Counted from the first letter of the stretch, positions 1 to 9,140 are shown. The stretch: 24,380 nucleotides of DNA from a bacterium (GCA_030431355.1 JAUIJG010000014.1:1-24380); one strand, 5' to 3'. Notes: a model not told the origin generated them from the letters alone. Numbers and translations: made by a program.

Positions 1-336
1 GAGCTACAAGGACCAGAAGATGTGTTTGTCAGCCAAGGAGCCCAGCTCAAACCAATGCTCGACGTATCTGGTCCTGAGATTGGTGTCACAAATAATATTC
101 GCAATCAACGAAGCGGCAAAAATGTCCTGGTTGCAATTTTGGATACAGGTGTTGACTTTACGCATCCAGACTTTTTGAATGCGGATGGCTCAACACGTTT
201 TGTTGCTTACTGGGACCAAACAGCCAGTAGCGAAGATGGCAATGGCGTCTTTTGTAATGCCATTGAGATTAATCTTGGCGAATGCCCGAATCGCGCCGAT
301 GAAATCCTACCTGGCAACATTGTCCCGGGTGGATAG
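1..336 (+). CDS. Subtilisin-like (S8) serine protease, internal fragment truncated at both ends
   Basis: The reading frame is open from base 1, so the true start lies outside the window; the GTG at 22 is probably internal. The motif VAILDTGVDFTHPDF around the catalytic Asp is the first active-site block of S8 subtilases, followed by the family-typical 'YWDQT' segment. The His block (GHGTH) and Ser block (GTSM) that should follow are absent. The frame stops at 334-336, and its last eight residues or so (PGNIVPGG) come from DNA that is the antisense of sdhA. The genuine protease sequence therefore probably ends near base 309. As it stands it cannot encode an active protease. Such enzymes are normally secreted, but the N-terminus is not visible. 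Assignment to S8 is fairly sure; the broken end may be a true rearrangement or an assembly artefact. Confidence 0.75.
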   Translation, partial: ELQGPEDVFVSQGAQLKPMLDVSGPEIGVTNNIRNQRSGKNVLVAILDTGVDFTHPDFLNADGSTRFVAYWDQTASSEDGNGVFCNAIEINLGECPNRADEILPGNIVPGG

Positions 337-1266
337 TTCAGGGGGACGTCTCGCCTCTGTCTTCTTATGATTAATGGTTGCTTCCACCCACTCTTTTGCT
401 TCGTCTTCAGTGGCCGCATAATCATTTTTTGTGGACTCGGGCAAATATTCGAACATGAATCGTTTGCCTTCGGAGTTGGTCAGGATTCCGCCTTCTCCCC
501 TTACACCTTCGGTGACGAGAATGCCTTTGACACCCGGAGGCCATACCATGCCTGTGGGGTGAAACTGGACAAACTCCATATCAATTAGCTCAGCTCCAGC
601 TTCGTAAGCCAGGGCATGACCATCGGCGGTGTACTCCCAGGAGTTGGAAGTCACTGTGAAGATCTTGCCCACACCACCGGTGGCAAGAACAACTGCTTTG
701 GCTTTGAAAAGCACATAGTCACCGTTCTCCCGGTAATAGCCGAAAGCACCGCAAATTTTGCCGTTGTCCAGGAAAAGTTTGGAGATGGTGCATTCCATGT
801 AGATGTCGATACCCTGGTGGACACCTTTGTCTTGCAAGGTTCTAATCATCTCTAACCCGGTACGGTCACCGACATGGCAGAGTCTTTTCCACTTATGTCC
901 GCCGAAGGCTCTTTGAAGAATTTTGCCGTTCTGGGTTCTGTCGAATACGGCTCCCCAGTGCTCCAATTCTTTGACTCGGTCAGGAGACTCCTGGGCGTGT
1001 AGCTGAGCCATGCGCCAGTTGTTTAACATCTTGCCACCACGCATGGTGTCTCTGAAATGTGTCTCCCATCCATCCTGGGGGTCGACGTTGCCGATGGCTG
1101 CGGCCATTCCACCTTCTGCCATAACCGTGTGTGCTTTACCCAGAAGCGACTTGCATATCAGTCCGACCGACTTGCCCCGGGAAGAAGCTTCAATGGCTGC
1201 TCTGAGCCCTGCTCCTCCTGCTCCGATAACAATGACATCGTGTTCGTGGGTTTGATAGTTAGTCAT
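307..1266 (-). CDS. sdhA: Succinate dehydrogenase/fumarate reductase flavoprotein subunit, 3'-truncated
   Basis: This is the FAD subunit of complex II, which oxidises succinate to fumarate in the TCA cycle at the inner face of the membrane. Visible are the dinucleotide motif GAGGAG (residues 15-20), the AHTVMAEGG segment with His46 as the expected covalent FAD attachment site, FHPTG (235-239) and TEGVRGEGG (252-260). The end, RRPPELSTRDNVAR, matches the family block that carries the active-site Arg. A stop follows at once, giving 319 residues against the usual 570-650. The remaining active-site His and Arg, the helical domain and the C-terminal domain are missing, and no sdhB is seen. The start is ATG with AGGAAG about 9 bases upstream. 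It lies 20 bp after the anchor gene, so the two are one operon. The truncation coincides with a sequence junction near 309. Confidence 0.9.
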   Translation of the reverse strand: MTNYQTHEHDVIVIGAGGAGLRAAIEASSRGKSVGLICKSLLGKAHTVMAEGGMAAAIGNVDPQDGWETHFRDTMRGGKMLNNWRMAQLHAQESPDRVKELEHWGAVFDRTQNGKILQRAFGGHKWKRLCHVGDRTGLEMIRTLQDKGVHQGIDIYMECTISKLFLDNGKICGAFGYYRENGDYVLFKAKAVVLATGGVGKIFTVTSNSWEYTADGHALAYEAGAELIDMEFVQFHPTGMVWPPGVKGILVTEGVRGEGGILTNSEGKRFMFEYLPESTKNDYAATEDEAKEWVEATINHKKTEARRPPELSTRDNVAR

Positions 1267-1286
1267 TTAAATTGCTTCCTGTTTCA

Positions 1287-2045
1287 CTAGAAGTGGAGAA
1301 ATACCAGAGGATCCATAGAGCCGACGCAGACTTGGCGGATGTAGAAATCGGTGAAAGCCACCGAGAAAAGGCTCATCCATGCCCAGAACTGGTGTTTCTG
1401 ATTCAGCTTGGTGACCAGATTCCAGACCTTAAATCTGCTTTTGGCGCGCGAACTGTCGGAGAAACAATCGAGGGATCCACCGCACAGATGGCGGTAGGCG
1501 TGGCATCCGAAGGTGTAGTTGGAGAGGAGGATGCAGTTGGCAAACATAATCAGACTGAGAACGCTCAATGATACTCCGCCTTCAGGTGGGAAAAGAGATA
1601 CAACAGCGTCGTAGTAGAGAACGAAAAGGACCAGCGCCGCGAGGTAGAAGAAGTAGCGGTGCAGATTTTGGAATACCAGCGGGAATTTTGTCTCTCCCGA
1701 GTAGTTGTCGGCACCATGGGTGTCCACTGAACAAGCCCAGGGAGTGAGAAAGTAAGACCTGTAATAAGCTTTTCTGTAGTAGTAGCAGGTTGTTCGGAAG
1801 CCTGCTGGAATCCAGAGAATCAGGATCGCCGGGGAAAAGTGCCACCACTCAAATTGAAAGTGTGGAGAGTAAAATGGTGACAGGTACTGATGGTACTCAT
1901 ATAAACCATTCTCGAACACTCGATATGTCGCGTATACGACAAAAAGGAAAAACCCTACGGCAATGGAGACCGGCTCTATCCACCAATTATCTTTACGGGA
2001 GGTAACTCCCTGATGCGATGCCGGTTTAGTCTTTACTTCGCTCAT
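1287..2045 (-). CDS. sdhC: Succinate dehydrogenase membrane anchor, actinobacterial Sdh1-like type
   Basis: This is the membrane anchor of a succinate dehydrogenase; it passes electrons from the flavoprotein/iron-sulfur subunits to quinone. The 252 residues hold about five hydrophobic segments (near 25-41, 70-85, 127-147, 157-177 and 221-240). Conserved-looking stretches are YLSPFYSP (54-61), GFRTTCYYYRKAYYR (82-96), QNLHRYFFYLA (126-136), CHAYRHLCGG (181-190) and KLNQKHQFWAW. From memory these match the single long anchor of actinobacterial Sdh1 complexes, not the short SdhC/SdhD pair of proteobacteria. H129, H182, H186 and H218 are candidate haem ligands. The ATG at 2045 has CAGGT about 8 bases upstream. 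The gene heads an operon with sdhA; a perfect palindrome lies about 58 bp upstream. Confidence 0.85.
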   Translation of the reverse strand: MSEVKTKPASHQGVTSRKDNWWIEPVSIAVGFFLFVVYATYRVFENGLYEYHQYLSPFYSPHFQFEWWHFSPAILILWIPAGFRTTCYYYRKAYYRSYFLTPWACSVDTHGADNYSGETKFPLVFQNLHRYFFYLAALVLFVLYYDAVVSLFPPEGGVSLSVLSLIMFANCILLSNYTFGCHAYRHLCGGSLDCFSDSSRAKSRFKVWNLVTKLNQKHQFWAWMSLFSVAFTDFYIRQVCVGSMDPLVFLHF

Positions 2046-2502
2046 TTACTGGACCTGTGACTGGAGATTCCATAGTCTTTATAAATGCTTGATTTTAGTA
2101 AGTGCTACCTGGTAGCGGACGGCGCTTTTTGAGCTTCACAAGACCCGAAAGCAGGGCTACTGACACCATCAAAGCTTCGAAATTATACCAATAGGTCTAG
2201 TAGATAACCGAAGATTTATATACTAAGTAAACTACTGTTATTTTAAGATCCCGCCAGCGTGATTAAGAATCATTCAAATAAAGCCAGGTTTCGTTTATGA
2301 CTTTCAGCACCCTGTGTATGTCCTGCGCATAAAGTTCGGATATTCAATAAATTTCGATTAGTTAATGGCTGTAGCTTTTTCGGAACATGCTATCGAACTT
2401 TTAGTCTTTATATCGAAATCGCTTCCCTAATTTTGGCGATTTCCGCGGTAGAAATTTTATCGACCGTGCCTGCACTGAGCCATCGGAGGCTTGCTGAATC
2501 TT
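2046..2502. other. Divergent intergenic spacer between sdhC (-) and a small ORF (+)
   Basis: About 455 bp without a supportable gene in either direction. It is more AT-rich than its flanks, especially 2170-2430. It contains the palindrome at 2104-2116 and a weak inverted repeat AAATCGC (2416-2422)/GCGATTT (2436-2442). It must hold promoters for both flanking genes, but none matches a sigma-70 consensus well. No tRNA, repeat array or terminator with a T-tract was seen. Confidence 0.5.
2104..2116. promoter_or_regulatory. Palindromic operator candidate upstream of sdhC
   Basis: GCTACC-T-GGTAGC is a perfect 6-bp inverted repeat around one base. It sits 59-71 bp upstream of the sdhC start codon, where a transcription factor could control the sdh operon. 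The regulator is unknown and no convincing -35/-10 pair is visible beside it. Chance occurrence cannot be excluded. Confidence 0.3.
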
Positions 2503-2766
2503 ATGGAAAATTCTAATAACAAATCCACTATCTTAGGCGAGAGAAACGACCAAATCTCAAGACTGCTCGATCAAAATTTACCCCTTGAGACCCCAGAGTG
2601 GATAAAGGTTGAACAGCTATTGACATACCTGACCGAATTCGCCCCCGGTTACAAAATTGTTGAGTTGACCGACGCAATCTGTCGCTTTGCGGACAATCAA
2701 TCCAAACGCGGCTATGTGCTCGGCCAGAAGGAATTAATCGAAGAGCTGGCCAGACGAGCCGCCTAG
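2503..2766 (+). CDS. Small hypothetical protein (87 aa)
   Basis: I do not recognise a family. The product is soluble, charged and probably mostly helical, with segments such as EWIKVEQLLTYLTEFAPGY and GQKELIEELARRAA, and no membrane segment or signal peptide. GGAGG lies at 2485-2489, 13 bases before the ATG at 2503. A TTG at 2491 in the same frame sits only one base from that GGAGG, too close to be used easily, so ATG is preferred despite the long spacing. It stands alone, 157 bp before the hydrolase gene on the same strand. The amino-acid composition looks like a real protein. An opposing open frame over the same bases gives an unconvincing Arg/Ser-rich product. Confidence 0.6.
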   Translation: MENSNNKSTILGERNDQISRLLDQNLPLETPEWIKVEQLLTYLTEFAPGYKIVELTDAICRFADNQSKRGYVLGQKELIEELARRAA

Positions 2767-2923
2767 TCTCACTGTCTGTGATATCACCGGACGAGGGCAA
2801 ACTCGGACCTGACAATTTCAATTCTGTTGCTTGTCATGTATAAGTCGTCCAATCCATAGTATTCTTTTTTCTAGAGGCTCAAGAAGAGCTTTCGATTTGT
2901 GAGCGGAAACGGAGAATATCTGG

Positions 2924-3760
2924 ATGCCTGGCTTCATGCCCGTGTTGGGTAGCGCTTCCCTGATTTATTTACTGATGTCCCCCCGGGTGAACAAGCTGGT
3001 TTATCGACCATTGATGTTTTTTCCTGTCTCATTTCCCGACTCGGTAACCGAAGTACCCTCCCTGGAAGGAATAGTAGGGAAAGAGTATTTTTTCAAAGGC
3101 AAGTCAGGTCAGAGCATACATGGCTGGCACTGGCACAACCCGAAAGCGAAGTACACTTTTTTGTTCAGTCATGGGAACTCAGGCAATCTCACAATCCGGC
3201 TTGAGACCAGTCGCCATCTGCTAAGTGCCGGCGCCTCGGTTTTTGTCTATGACTACCAGGGTTTCGGAAAGAGTACCGGAATTCCAAGTGTGGAAGGCAT
3301 TTGTGAGGATGCTGAGACCGCCTATGACTTTCTAGTCCGGGACCTGGGATTGAAAGAGAGCGATATCCTTTTATATGGTGAATCGCTGGGTGCTGCCGTC
3401 TCCACATATCTCTCTACTGTGAGAGAGTGCTCGGGAATTGTCATGCAGTCCGGATTCTCCTCGCTCAAGAGAATAGCCCGGGAGCATTTTCCTCTGCTCT
3501 CCCTCTATCCCGATCTTTTGTTTCCGAGACCGCCCCTGGACAGTCTCAAAGTCCTCCAATCGCCCCACCCTCCGGTTCTTATCATCCATGGTGAGCAAGA
3601 TACGGTGATTTCAGTGGATCACAGTCAGGAGTTGTATGAAGGAGCTGTTGGCAGGAAGCGGCTTTTAAGGCTTCCATTGTCCAGTCATGCCGATGTCTGG
3701 GCTTCCGCCGGCGAAGAGTGCAACAGAGCCCTGACTGGTTTTATAGAGCTGGTGAGCTGA
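2924..3760 (+). CDS. Alpha/beta hydrolase (ABHD13/17, BEM46-like)
   Basis: A serine hydrolase of the alpha/beta fold; relatives include thioesterases, depalmitoylases and esterases. The substrate cannot be told. The oxyanion segment SHGNSGN is at 82-88, the nucleophile elbow GESLG has Ser154, the acid is Asp226 in HGEQDTVI, and the base is His255 in SSHADV, so the triad is complete. DYQGFGKS (110-117) is typical of the ABHD13/BEM46 group. The N-terminus (about 5-20) is hydrophobic and may be a signal anchor, which would place the enzyme at the membrane. The ATG at 2924 has GGAG about 9 bases upstream; the ATG at 2936 (Met5) is an alternative. The length (278) is normal. It appears monocistronic. 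Confidence 0.88.
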   Translation: MPGFMPVLGSASLIYLLMSPRVNKLVYRPLMFFPVSFPDSVTEVPSLEGIVGKEYFFKGKSGQSIHGWHWHNPKAKYTFLFSHGNSGNLTIRLETSRHLLSAGASVFVYDYQGFGKSTGIPSVEGICEDAETAYDFLVRDLGLKESDILLYGESLGAAVSTYLSTVRECSGIVMQSGFSSLKRIAREHFPLLSLYPDLLFPRPPLDSLKVLQSPHPPVLIIHGEQDTVISVDHSQELYEGAVGRKRLLRLPLSSHADVWASAGEECNRALTGFIELVS

Positions 3761-3858
3761 ATTACGGAACCCGAAAAGCTGTCTCAATCAGCGATTGTGG
3801 GACCTGTCCGGAAAATAATTTATGCAAACCCTATAAAAGATATCCTCAAACTTAGCTA

Positions 3859-3889
3859 TTTACAACCCTCCCGTTGGTCAAAATATTAA
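3859..3889 (+). promoter_or_regulatory. Possible sigma-70 promoter for the TPR gene
   Basis: TTTACA (3859-3864) is followed after 17 bp by AATATT, or after 19 bp by TATTAA (3884-3889), about 35-60 bp before the ATG at 3923. The match is modest and rests on consensus alone. Confidence 0.25.
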
Positions 3890-3922
3890 TAGGGAAGTGG
3901 TAATCATAGGAAAAATGGCTAA

Positions 3923-4399
3923 ATGGACAATGGAACTAACGAACTAAAAAGTTTGAATCCATCAAAACCTTCGGCCCAACACTTAATTCCCGGTCTGTAC
4001 CAACTGGCACAGTGTTGGTTTGAAAGAGGCGATAAGGCACCGGCTGAAAAAATCTATAGACTGATCCTCAAAATCGATGAACGTGTAAATGGAATCGACT
4101 GCGGCGAAGTTGTATTAAGTTCTTTCGACCTTGCACAGATTCTTGCAAACAGCGGAAGATTCATGGAAGCAGAGCATCAGTACCTGGAGACAATCAATAG
4201 ATGCACTCAATCTCTGGGGCAAGATCATCCGATTTTTGCACTGACGCTCAACTCTTACAGCGTTCTTCTTAGAAAGATGAAGCTGGACAAGCAGGCGGAT
4301 TCCATGGATAGACGTCTGGAGCAGATTGCAAAAGATCCGGCATATGGGACCTATACCCCTCCGGAGAAGAAGGGGATAAGCTCGGCCACCATGGGTTGA
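3923..4399 (+). CDS. TPR (kinesin-light-chain-like) repeat protein
   Basis: A 158-residue cytoplasmic repeat protein, probably a protein-protein interaction module; no enzymatic domain is visible. Helical pairs follow the 42-residue TPR spacing seen in kinesin light chains: LYQLAQCWFERGDKAPAEKI, then SSFDLAQILANSGRFMEAEH, then LTLNSYSVLLRKMKLDKQAD. The linker LGQDHPIFA is the hallmark of that subtype. A 25-residue polar tail follows the last helix. AGGA lies about 11 bases before the ATG. A short overlapping frame starting at 3915 soon ends and is ignored. It is convergent with the aconitase gene, with a 40-bp gap in which no clear terminator hairpin is seen. Confidence 0.8.
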   Translation: MDNGTNELKSLNPSKPSAQHLIPGLYQLAQCWFERGDKAPAEKIYRLILKIDERVNGIDCGEVVLSSFDLAQILANSGRFMEAEHQYLETINRCTQSLGQDHPIFALTLNSYSVLLRKMKLDKQADSMDRRLEQIAKDPAYGTYTPPEKKGISSATMG

Positions 4400-4439
4400 A
4401 TCGGATCAAACTCACATAATGGCTAGCCGGCCCAAGCCC

Positions 4440-6710
4440 TTATACAGTGGCTTGACGTTTTTTCTTGATCAGGTTCAAGGCGCTGCCTTCTTTGAACCAT
4501 TCAATCTGTTCAGGGGTCATGGTGTGGGCAAGCTCTATCTCGTCGGAGCTTCCGTCCGGGTGATTTACCACCATGGTCACATATTGTCCGGGCTTCAAAG
4601 CGCTTAGACCGACAATGTCTATGGAATCATCGCTCTCGATTTTTTCGTAGTCTGCTTTGTCCACGAAGGTGAATGCCAGGATGCCCTGCTTCTTGAGATT
4701 GGTCTCGTGAATTCTAGCGAAGCTTCTTACAACCACGGCTTTGCAACCGAGGAATCGAGGAGACATGGCTGCATGCTCTCTACTTGAACCCTCACCATAG
4801 TTCTCGTCTCCGATGGATACCCAGCCAATTCCTTCGCTCTTGTAGTGTCTTGCCACCTGGGAGATATTTTCCACTTTGTTATCGAGAACATCTTTTGCTG
4901 TGCCCGGCTCATCGGTGAATTTGTTGTTGGCACCGGAGAACATGTTGTCGCTAATCTTATCCAGATGACCTCTGTATTTGAGCCAGACGCCGGCTGGAGA
5001 GATATGGTCGGTGGTGCATTTGCCCACGGCTTTCAGAAGCACCTTGAGTCCTTTGTAGTCTTTGCCGTCCCAAGCTTTAAAGGGTTCAAGAATCTGGAGT
5101 CTGTCGCTGTCTTCTTTGACGATCACTTCCACATTTTTGCCGTTTTCGCTGGGCTCGATATAGCCGAGATCTTCAGCTATGAAGCCTCTTGCGGGCAATT
5201 CAGTTGACTCCGGAGCTTTTAATTTTACTGACTTACCGTCAGCTGTTTTGATCTCATCGGTGAGCGGATTGAAATTCAATGAACCGGCGAAAGCAAGAGC
5301 AGTAACAATTTCCGGGCTGCCGATGAAAGCATATGTCTGGGGGTTGCCATCGTTACGCTTCTGGAAGTTGCGGTTGAAAGAGGTGATAATTGAGTTTTCA
5401 TCGCCTTTTTCAATATCGTCCCGCTTCCACTGACCTATGCAAGGACCGCAGGCATTGGCGAGAACTATTCCACCCATCTCCTGAAGGGTCTCTAGCTGAC
5501 CGTCCCTCTTGATGGTCTGGTAGATCTGCTCCGAACCTGGGGTGATGAGGAAACCGCAGCTCGCTTTCAGACCATGTTCAATACCCTGTCTGGCAACGTT
5601 TGCAGCCCTGGTCATATCCTCGTAGGATGAATTGGTGCAACTGCCGATCAGGGCGTATTTAAGCTCTTCTGGCCATTTGCCTTCTTTGACGTCTTTACCT
5701 AATTGGGAGATAGGTCTGGCAATATCCGGGGAATGGGGACCAACCACATATGGTTCCAGGGTGGAGAGATCGATCTCGACAATCTGGTCGAAATATTTCT
5801 CCGGATCAGCATGTACTTCAGGGTCCGCGGTCAGATATTCCTGATGTTGCTCAGCCAGTTTGGCAATGTCGTTTCTTTCGGTCGATATGAGATATTTTGC
5901 CATTCTTTCGTCGAAAGGGAAAATAGAAGTTGTGGCACCGATTTCTGCACCCATATTGGTTATGGTGCCTTTACCAGTGCAGCTGATTGATTTGGTGCCT
6001 TCTCCGAAATACTCGACTATAGCTCCTGTGCCACCAGCTACGGTGAGGATACCGGCAAGTTTTAAAATTACATCTTTGGGAGCGGTCCATCCATTTAATG
6101 ATCCCTTCAGGTGGACACCAATCAATTTGGGCCATCTCACGCCCCAGGGCTCACCCACCATTACATCCACCGCATCAGCACCGCCTACGCCTATGGCGAT
6201 CATTCCTAGTCCACCGGCGTTGGGTGTGTGTGAGTCGGTTCCTATCATCATGCCGCCGGGGAAAGCGTAGTTCTCCAGGACAACCTGGTGAATGATTCCG
6301 GCGCCGGGTTTCCAGAAACCGATACCGTATTTGTCACTTGCGCTTCTCAGGAAGTCATAGACTTCTTCGTTAGTTATTTTGGCCTGGCTCATGTCTTCGT
6401 CGGCACCGACATAAGCTTGAATCAGGTGATCGCAGTGAACTGTGCTGGGCACCATCACCTGATCAATTTTTGCTTGCATGAATTGAAGAATTGCCATCTG
6501 AGCTGTGGCGTCTTGCATTGCTACTCTATCCGGTCTCAGGAAAGCGTAGCTTTTACCTCTCTCGGGAACACCTTCCCACTTATCAAGGTGACCGGTAAGA
6601 ATCTTCTCCGCGAGGGTGAGAGGTCTTCCGAGCTTTTGTCTGGACTCATCATACTTGGCTTTTCTAGACCCGTAGAACTTCTCGAAAAATTTGGTGCTCA
6701 GTTTAGTCAT
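4440..6710 (-). CDS. acn: Aconitate hydratase, mitochondrial type
   Basis: Interconverts citrate and isocitrate in the TCA cycle with a [4Fe-4S] cluster. The three cluster cysteines are Cys358 ([10 protein letters not shown]), Cys421 and Cys424 ([11 protein letters not shown]), counted from the ATG at 6710. The active-site serine block YGEGSSREH lies near 642. The front domain carries [12 protein letters not shown] and [14 protein letters not shown], and the swivel domain follows the linker. The length (756) and the sequence style are those of the mitochondrial aconitase clade, which also occurs in some bacteria, not AcnA/IRP1 or AcnB. An in-frame GTG lies at 6719, but GAAGAG is spaced better (8 bases) for the ATG. 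It is a single gene, separated from the sdh operon by three plus-strand genes. Confidence 0.96.
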   Translation of the reverse strand: MTKLSTKFFEKFYGSRKAKYDESRQKLGRPLTLAEKILTGHLDKWEGVPERGKSYAFLRPDRVAMQDATAQMAILQFMQAKIDQVMVPSTVHCDHLIQAYVGADEDMSQAKITNEEVYDFLRSASDKYGIGFWKPGAGIIHQVVLENYAFPGGMMIGTDSHTPNAGGLGMIAIGVGGADAVDVMVGEPWGVRWPKLIGVHLKGSLNGWTAPKDVILKLAGILTVAGGTGAIVEYFGEGTKSISCTGKGTITNMGAEIGATTSIFPFDERMAKYLISTERNDIAKLAEQHQEYLTADPEVHADPEKYFDQIVEIDLSTLEPYVVGPHSPDIARPISQLGKDVKEGKWPEELKYALIGSCTNSSYEDMTRAANVARQGIEHGLKASCGFLITPGSEQIYQTIKRDGQLETLQEMGGIVLANACGPCIGQWKRDDIEKGDENSIITSFNRNFQKRNDGNPQTYAFIGSPEIVTALAFAGSLNFNPLTDEIKTADGKSVKLKAPESTELPARGFIAEDLGYIEPSENGKNVEVIVKEDSDRLQILEPFKAWDGKDYKGLKVLLKAVGKCTTDHISPAGVWLKYRGHLDKISDNMFSGANNKFTDEPGTAKDVLDNKVENISQVARHYKSEGIGWVSIGDENYGEGSSREHAAMSPRFLGCKAVVVRSFARIHETNLKKQGILAFTFVDKADYEKIESDDSIDIVGLSALKPGQYVTMVVNHPDGSSDEIELAHTMTPEQIEWFKEGSALNLIKKKRQATV

Positions 6711-6885
6711 GTTTTCCACTCTTCTTTTTATTGATGGGATCCGGTCAATATTCGTTTTTGTCTAATTCGTAGTAGCTTTAGATCTTACGATAGAAGGGAA
6801 TCTATTATTAAAATGAACCCATAACTCTTTAGGTTCTGGCAGTATCAGAGGCATCTGCGTTGGAAAGATGTCGAGAAGTATTACC

Positions 6886-9054
6886 TTAAGCCAGCGCATT
6901 CTCACGACCGGAGTCCAGCACAAAGACGCTGGAAGACCTGCTTACATGGGACATCTTTTCGATGAAACCAAAGTCCGGTTTGGTTTGCAGACCCATTATC
7001 TCCAGATCGGATTTAGGTGCTTTTTCCATGCATTCGTCCAGGGTGCCGGTCAAGACAACACAACTCACCGGCTCCGGAAGTCTGCATTCTTCGATAATCA
7101 GATTTAAATACGCCCTTGCTTGCTCTTCCTCTTCGGTGGAGCGAACAGCACTTATCAAGTTGATTCGCGCGTTCCAAGCTCGGGTCATCTGAATCGTGAA
7201 TAAAATAGCCAGATGCATGGCTCCCCGGTTGAGAGCTTGATGCAGATTGACCGAAAAGTCAGGGCGAACCCATAAATTGACAACTTCTCTTTTTCCGAAT
7301 CCCGACTCACTGTGCTCTTTTAGAAGGAGCACCCCTACCCGGGCACGCCTGGCTTCATAAATGACTTCCAGGCATTCTTTATGTCTTTCGATTACATCGG
7401 GCACTCTCAAAACCAGAATATTGGGGCGGAAGAATGCGCTTTGCAATGCCTGTAATCCGGTAACTACACCGTTGAAATAATCCTGGCAGTCGATGGTAGA
7501 CCAGGTGGTGAATAGTTTGCTCTCTCTGAAGAAATTGCCCACCGAGGCTATTTTGGGAGCCAGTACTTCTGCCTGGACATCAGGCATCGCCAGTCCGATC
7601 AACTTGAGAGAACCTTCCGGTCTACCCAGATCCAGGATGAATTGATCATGACTTTTTAGCTCTTCCGGGTCTTCAACAGGAACAAGAATGTTCGGCTTCC
7701 AGGTTCTTGGATTCTCTCTGTCGAAAACAGTCATCCTGACAAATATCCAGGCGGCAATAGCTTCGAAGAAACTTGATCTTATCTCGTTGTCTTCACCGCC
7801 CACCGATGAGGCCACCAGCCAGACATAGATCGCTAAGACAAGACCGGCTGCCACCAGGGAGAAGGTCGGGTTGATCACGAGCATGGCGAAAATACATCCT
7901 GATGCTCCGATAAGTGGTATCACTCTGTTAATTCGCAGGGTCGGTCTAAAACTCAGGAGGCCAAGGCTGGATTCAAGTAAGACTATTATGTTAAGGGTGC
8001 AGTAGGTGATCAGAAAGAACATCGTCACCAGCGAAGCGATGGCGTTCAAATCTCTCATCAAAAGACCCAGCAAGGCGACGAAGCTGGTGGCAATCATCGC
8101 GTTCCTCGGTTCTCCGTTGGCTGCTGTCTGGCTGAACCAGTTCGCGGCCGGCATCAGCTTTTTGGAGCCCATGGCTTGTAGAATTCGAGGCGCTCCCACG
8201 TGGGAAGAGAGGGCGGATGAGAATGTGGCTCCCAAAATACCTGCCACCACGATGGGTTGCCAGAGCGATTTGTCCACCATAATCGTGTAGTTGCTCAGAA
8301 GTTCGCTTGGGGCCGATGTGTAAGCGCACCATATGGCCAGTGAGAAATAAATGACTGTGCTGATAGCAATCGCGTACAACGTACCCATCGGGATGTTTTT
8401 CCTGGGGTTGGCTAACTCACCGGACATGTTTGCGCCGACCATGATTCCTGTAGTGGCGGGAAAGAATACGGCGAACACCTCCCAGAAGTTGGTGCCTGGA
8501 AAGCTGCCCCAGAGCGAAAAATGAGAGGTGGGAGAGAGTATGGTTTTGGGACAGCAGAAAATCGAGACGAGTGAGAGTGCTATCACGGTCAGAATGAAAT
8601 ATTGAATTCGGAACGCCAGTCCGGTGGATACCCAGGAAATCAAGCAGACCACTGCAAATGAGATCAGGTCGACCAGCAAGGCAGGATGCTCAGGAAAAAT
8701 CCAGAGCCAACCTTCCCTGAAACCGAATACATACATGGCCACCACAAGAGACTGGCTGAACACCAGGGGAACTCCTATGGAGCCTGCAACTTCTCTTCCC
8801 AGGGCTCGGTAAATGATGGCAAACGGTCCACCTGCTTCCATCCTCGTATTGGTAGCAATGGAGGCCAGAGACAGACCTGTGCAGGCTGTGATTGCTACCG
8901 CCACAACTATTACTAAAAGCGCTCCCAGCAAACCGGCGTTTCCAACTACCCAGCCCATTCTCAGGTACATGATCACGCCAAGAATGGCCAGCAATGTAGG
9001 AGTGAAAACTCCTTCAAAGGTGCCGAATGTTCTTGGTGGCGCTTTTGTGCTCAT
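6886..9054 (-). CDS. SLC12-like cation-chloride cotransporter (APC superfamily)
   Basis: A secondary transporter of 722 residues: about twelve membrane segments to roughly residue 440, then a cytoplasmic C-terminal domain. Family signatures are TFEGVFTPTLLAILGVIMYL (12-31), FFPATTGIMVGANMSGELAN (197-216) with DPRK-like NPRKNIP, and SSALSSHVGAPRILQAM (279-295). AMYVFGF (106-112) matches the NKCC/KCC segment whose Tyr (here Tyr108) binds K+, so K+-coupled chloride transport is plausible. Amino-acid transport, as in other APC members, is the alternative. The soluble domain contains FRPNILVLRV and SDLEIMGLQ, as in the regulatory tail of eukaryotic SLC12 proteins. The ATG at 9054 has only a weak GGAC upstream. 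It is followed by aconitase on the same strand after about 175 bp. Confidence 0.88.
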   Translation of the reverse strand: MSTKAPPRTFGTFEGVFTPTLLAILGVIMYLRMGWVVGNAGLLGALLVIVVAVAITACTGLSLASIATNTRMEAGGPFAIIYRALGREVAGSIGVPLVFSQSLVVAMYVFGFREGWLWIFPEHPALLVDLISFAVVCLISWVSTGLAFRIQYFILTVIALSLVSIFCCPKTILSPTSHFSLWGSFPGTNFWEVFAVFFPATTGIMVGANMSGELANPRKNIPMGTLYAIAISTVIYFSLAIWCAYTSAPSELLSNYTIMVDKSLWQPIVVAGILGATFSSALSSHVGAPRILQAMGSKKLMPAANWFSQTAANGEPRNAMIATSFVALLGLLMRDLNAIASLVTMFFLITYCTLNIIVLLESSLGLLSFRPTLRINRVIPLIGASGCIFAMLVINPTFSLVAAGLVLAIYVWLVASSVGGEDNEIRSSFFEAIAAWIFVRMTVFDRENPRTWKPNILVPVEDPEELKSHDQFILDLGRPEGSLKLIGLAMPDVQAEVLAPKIASVGNFFRESKLFTTWSTIDCQDYFNGVVTGLQALQSAFFRPNILVLRVPDVIERHKECLEVIYEARRARVGVLLLKEHSESGFGKREVVNLWVRPDFSVNLHQALNRGAMHLAILFTIQMTRAWNARINLISAVRSTEEEEQARAYLNLIIEECRLPEPVSCVVLTGTLDECMEKAPKSDLEIMGLQTKPDFGFIEKMSHVSRSSSVFVLDSGRENALA

Positions 9055-9140
9055 TACACGGGGTCCGATTTGTCCGTATCTTTTTTGACTTCAGGTGGAT
9101 GTCAAGCGTTGATATGGGCGAGTTCTTAGAGGTCTAGTAA

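Noticed and set aside
2528..2821. Minus-strand frame of 97 codons opposite the small hypothetical gene.
   Set aside because: Its Arg/Ser/Pro-rich product looks like a shadow; the plus-strand product has balanced helical composition and a nearby GGAGG.
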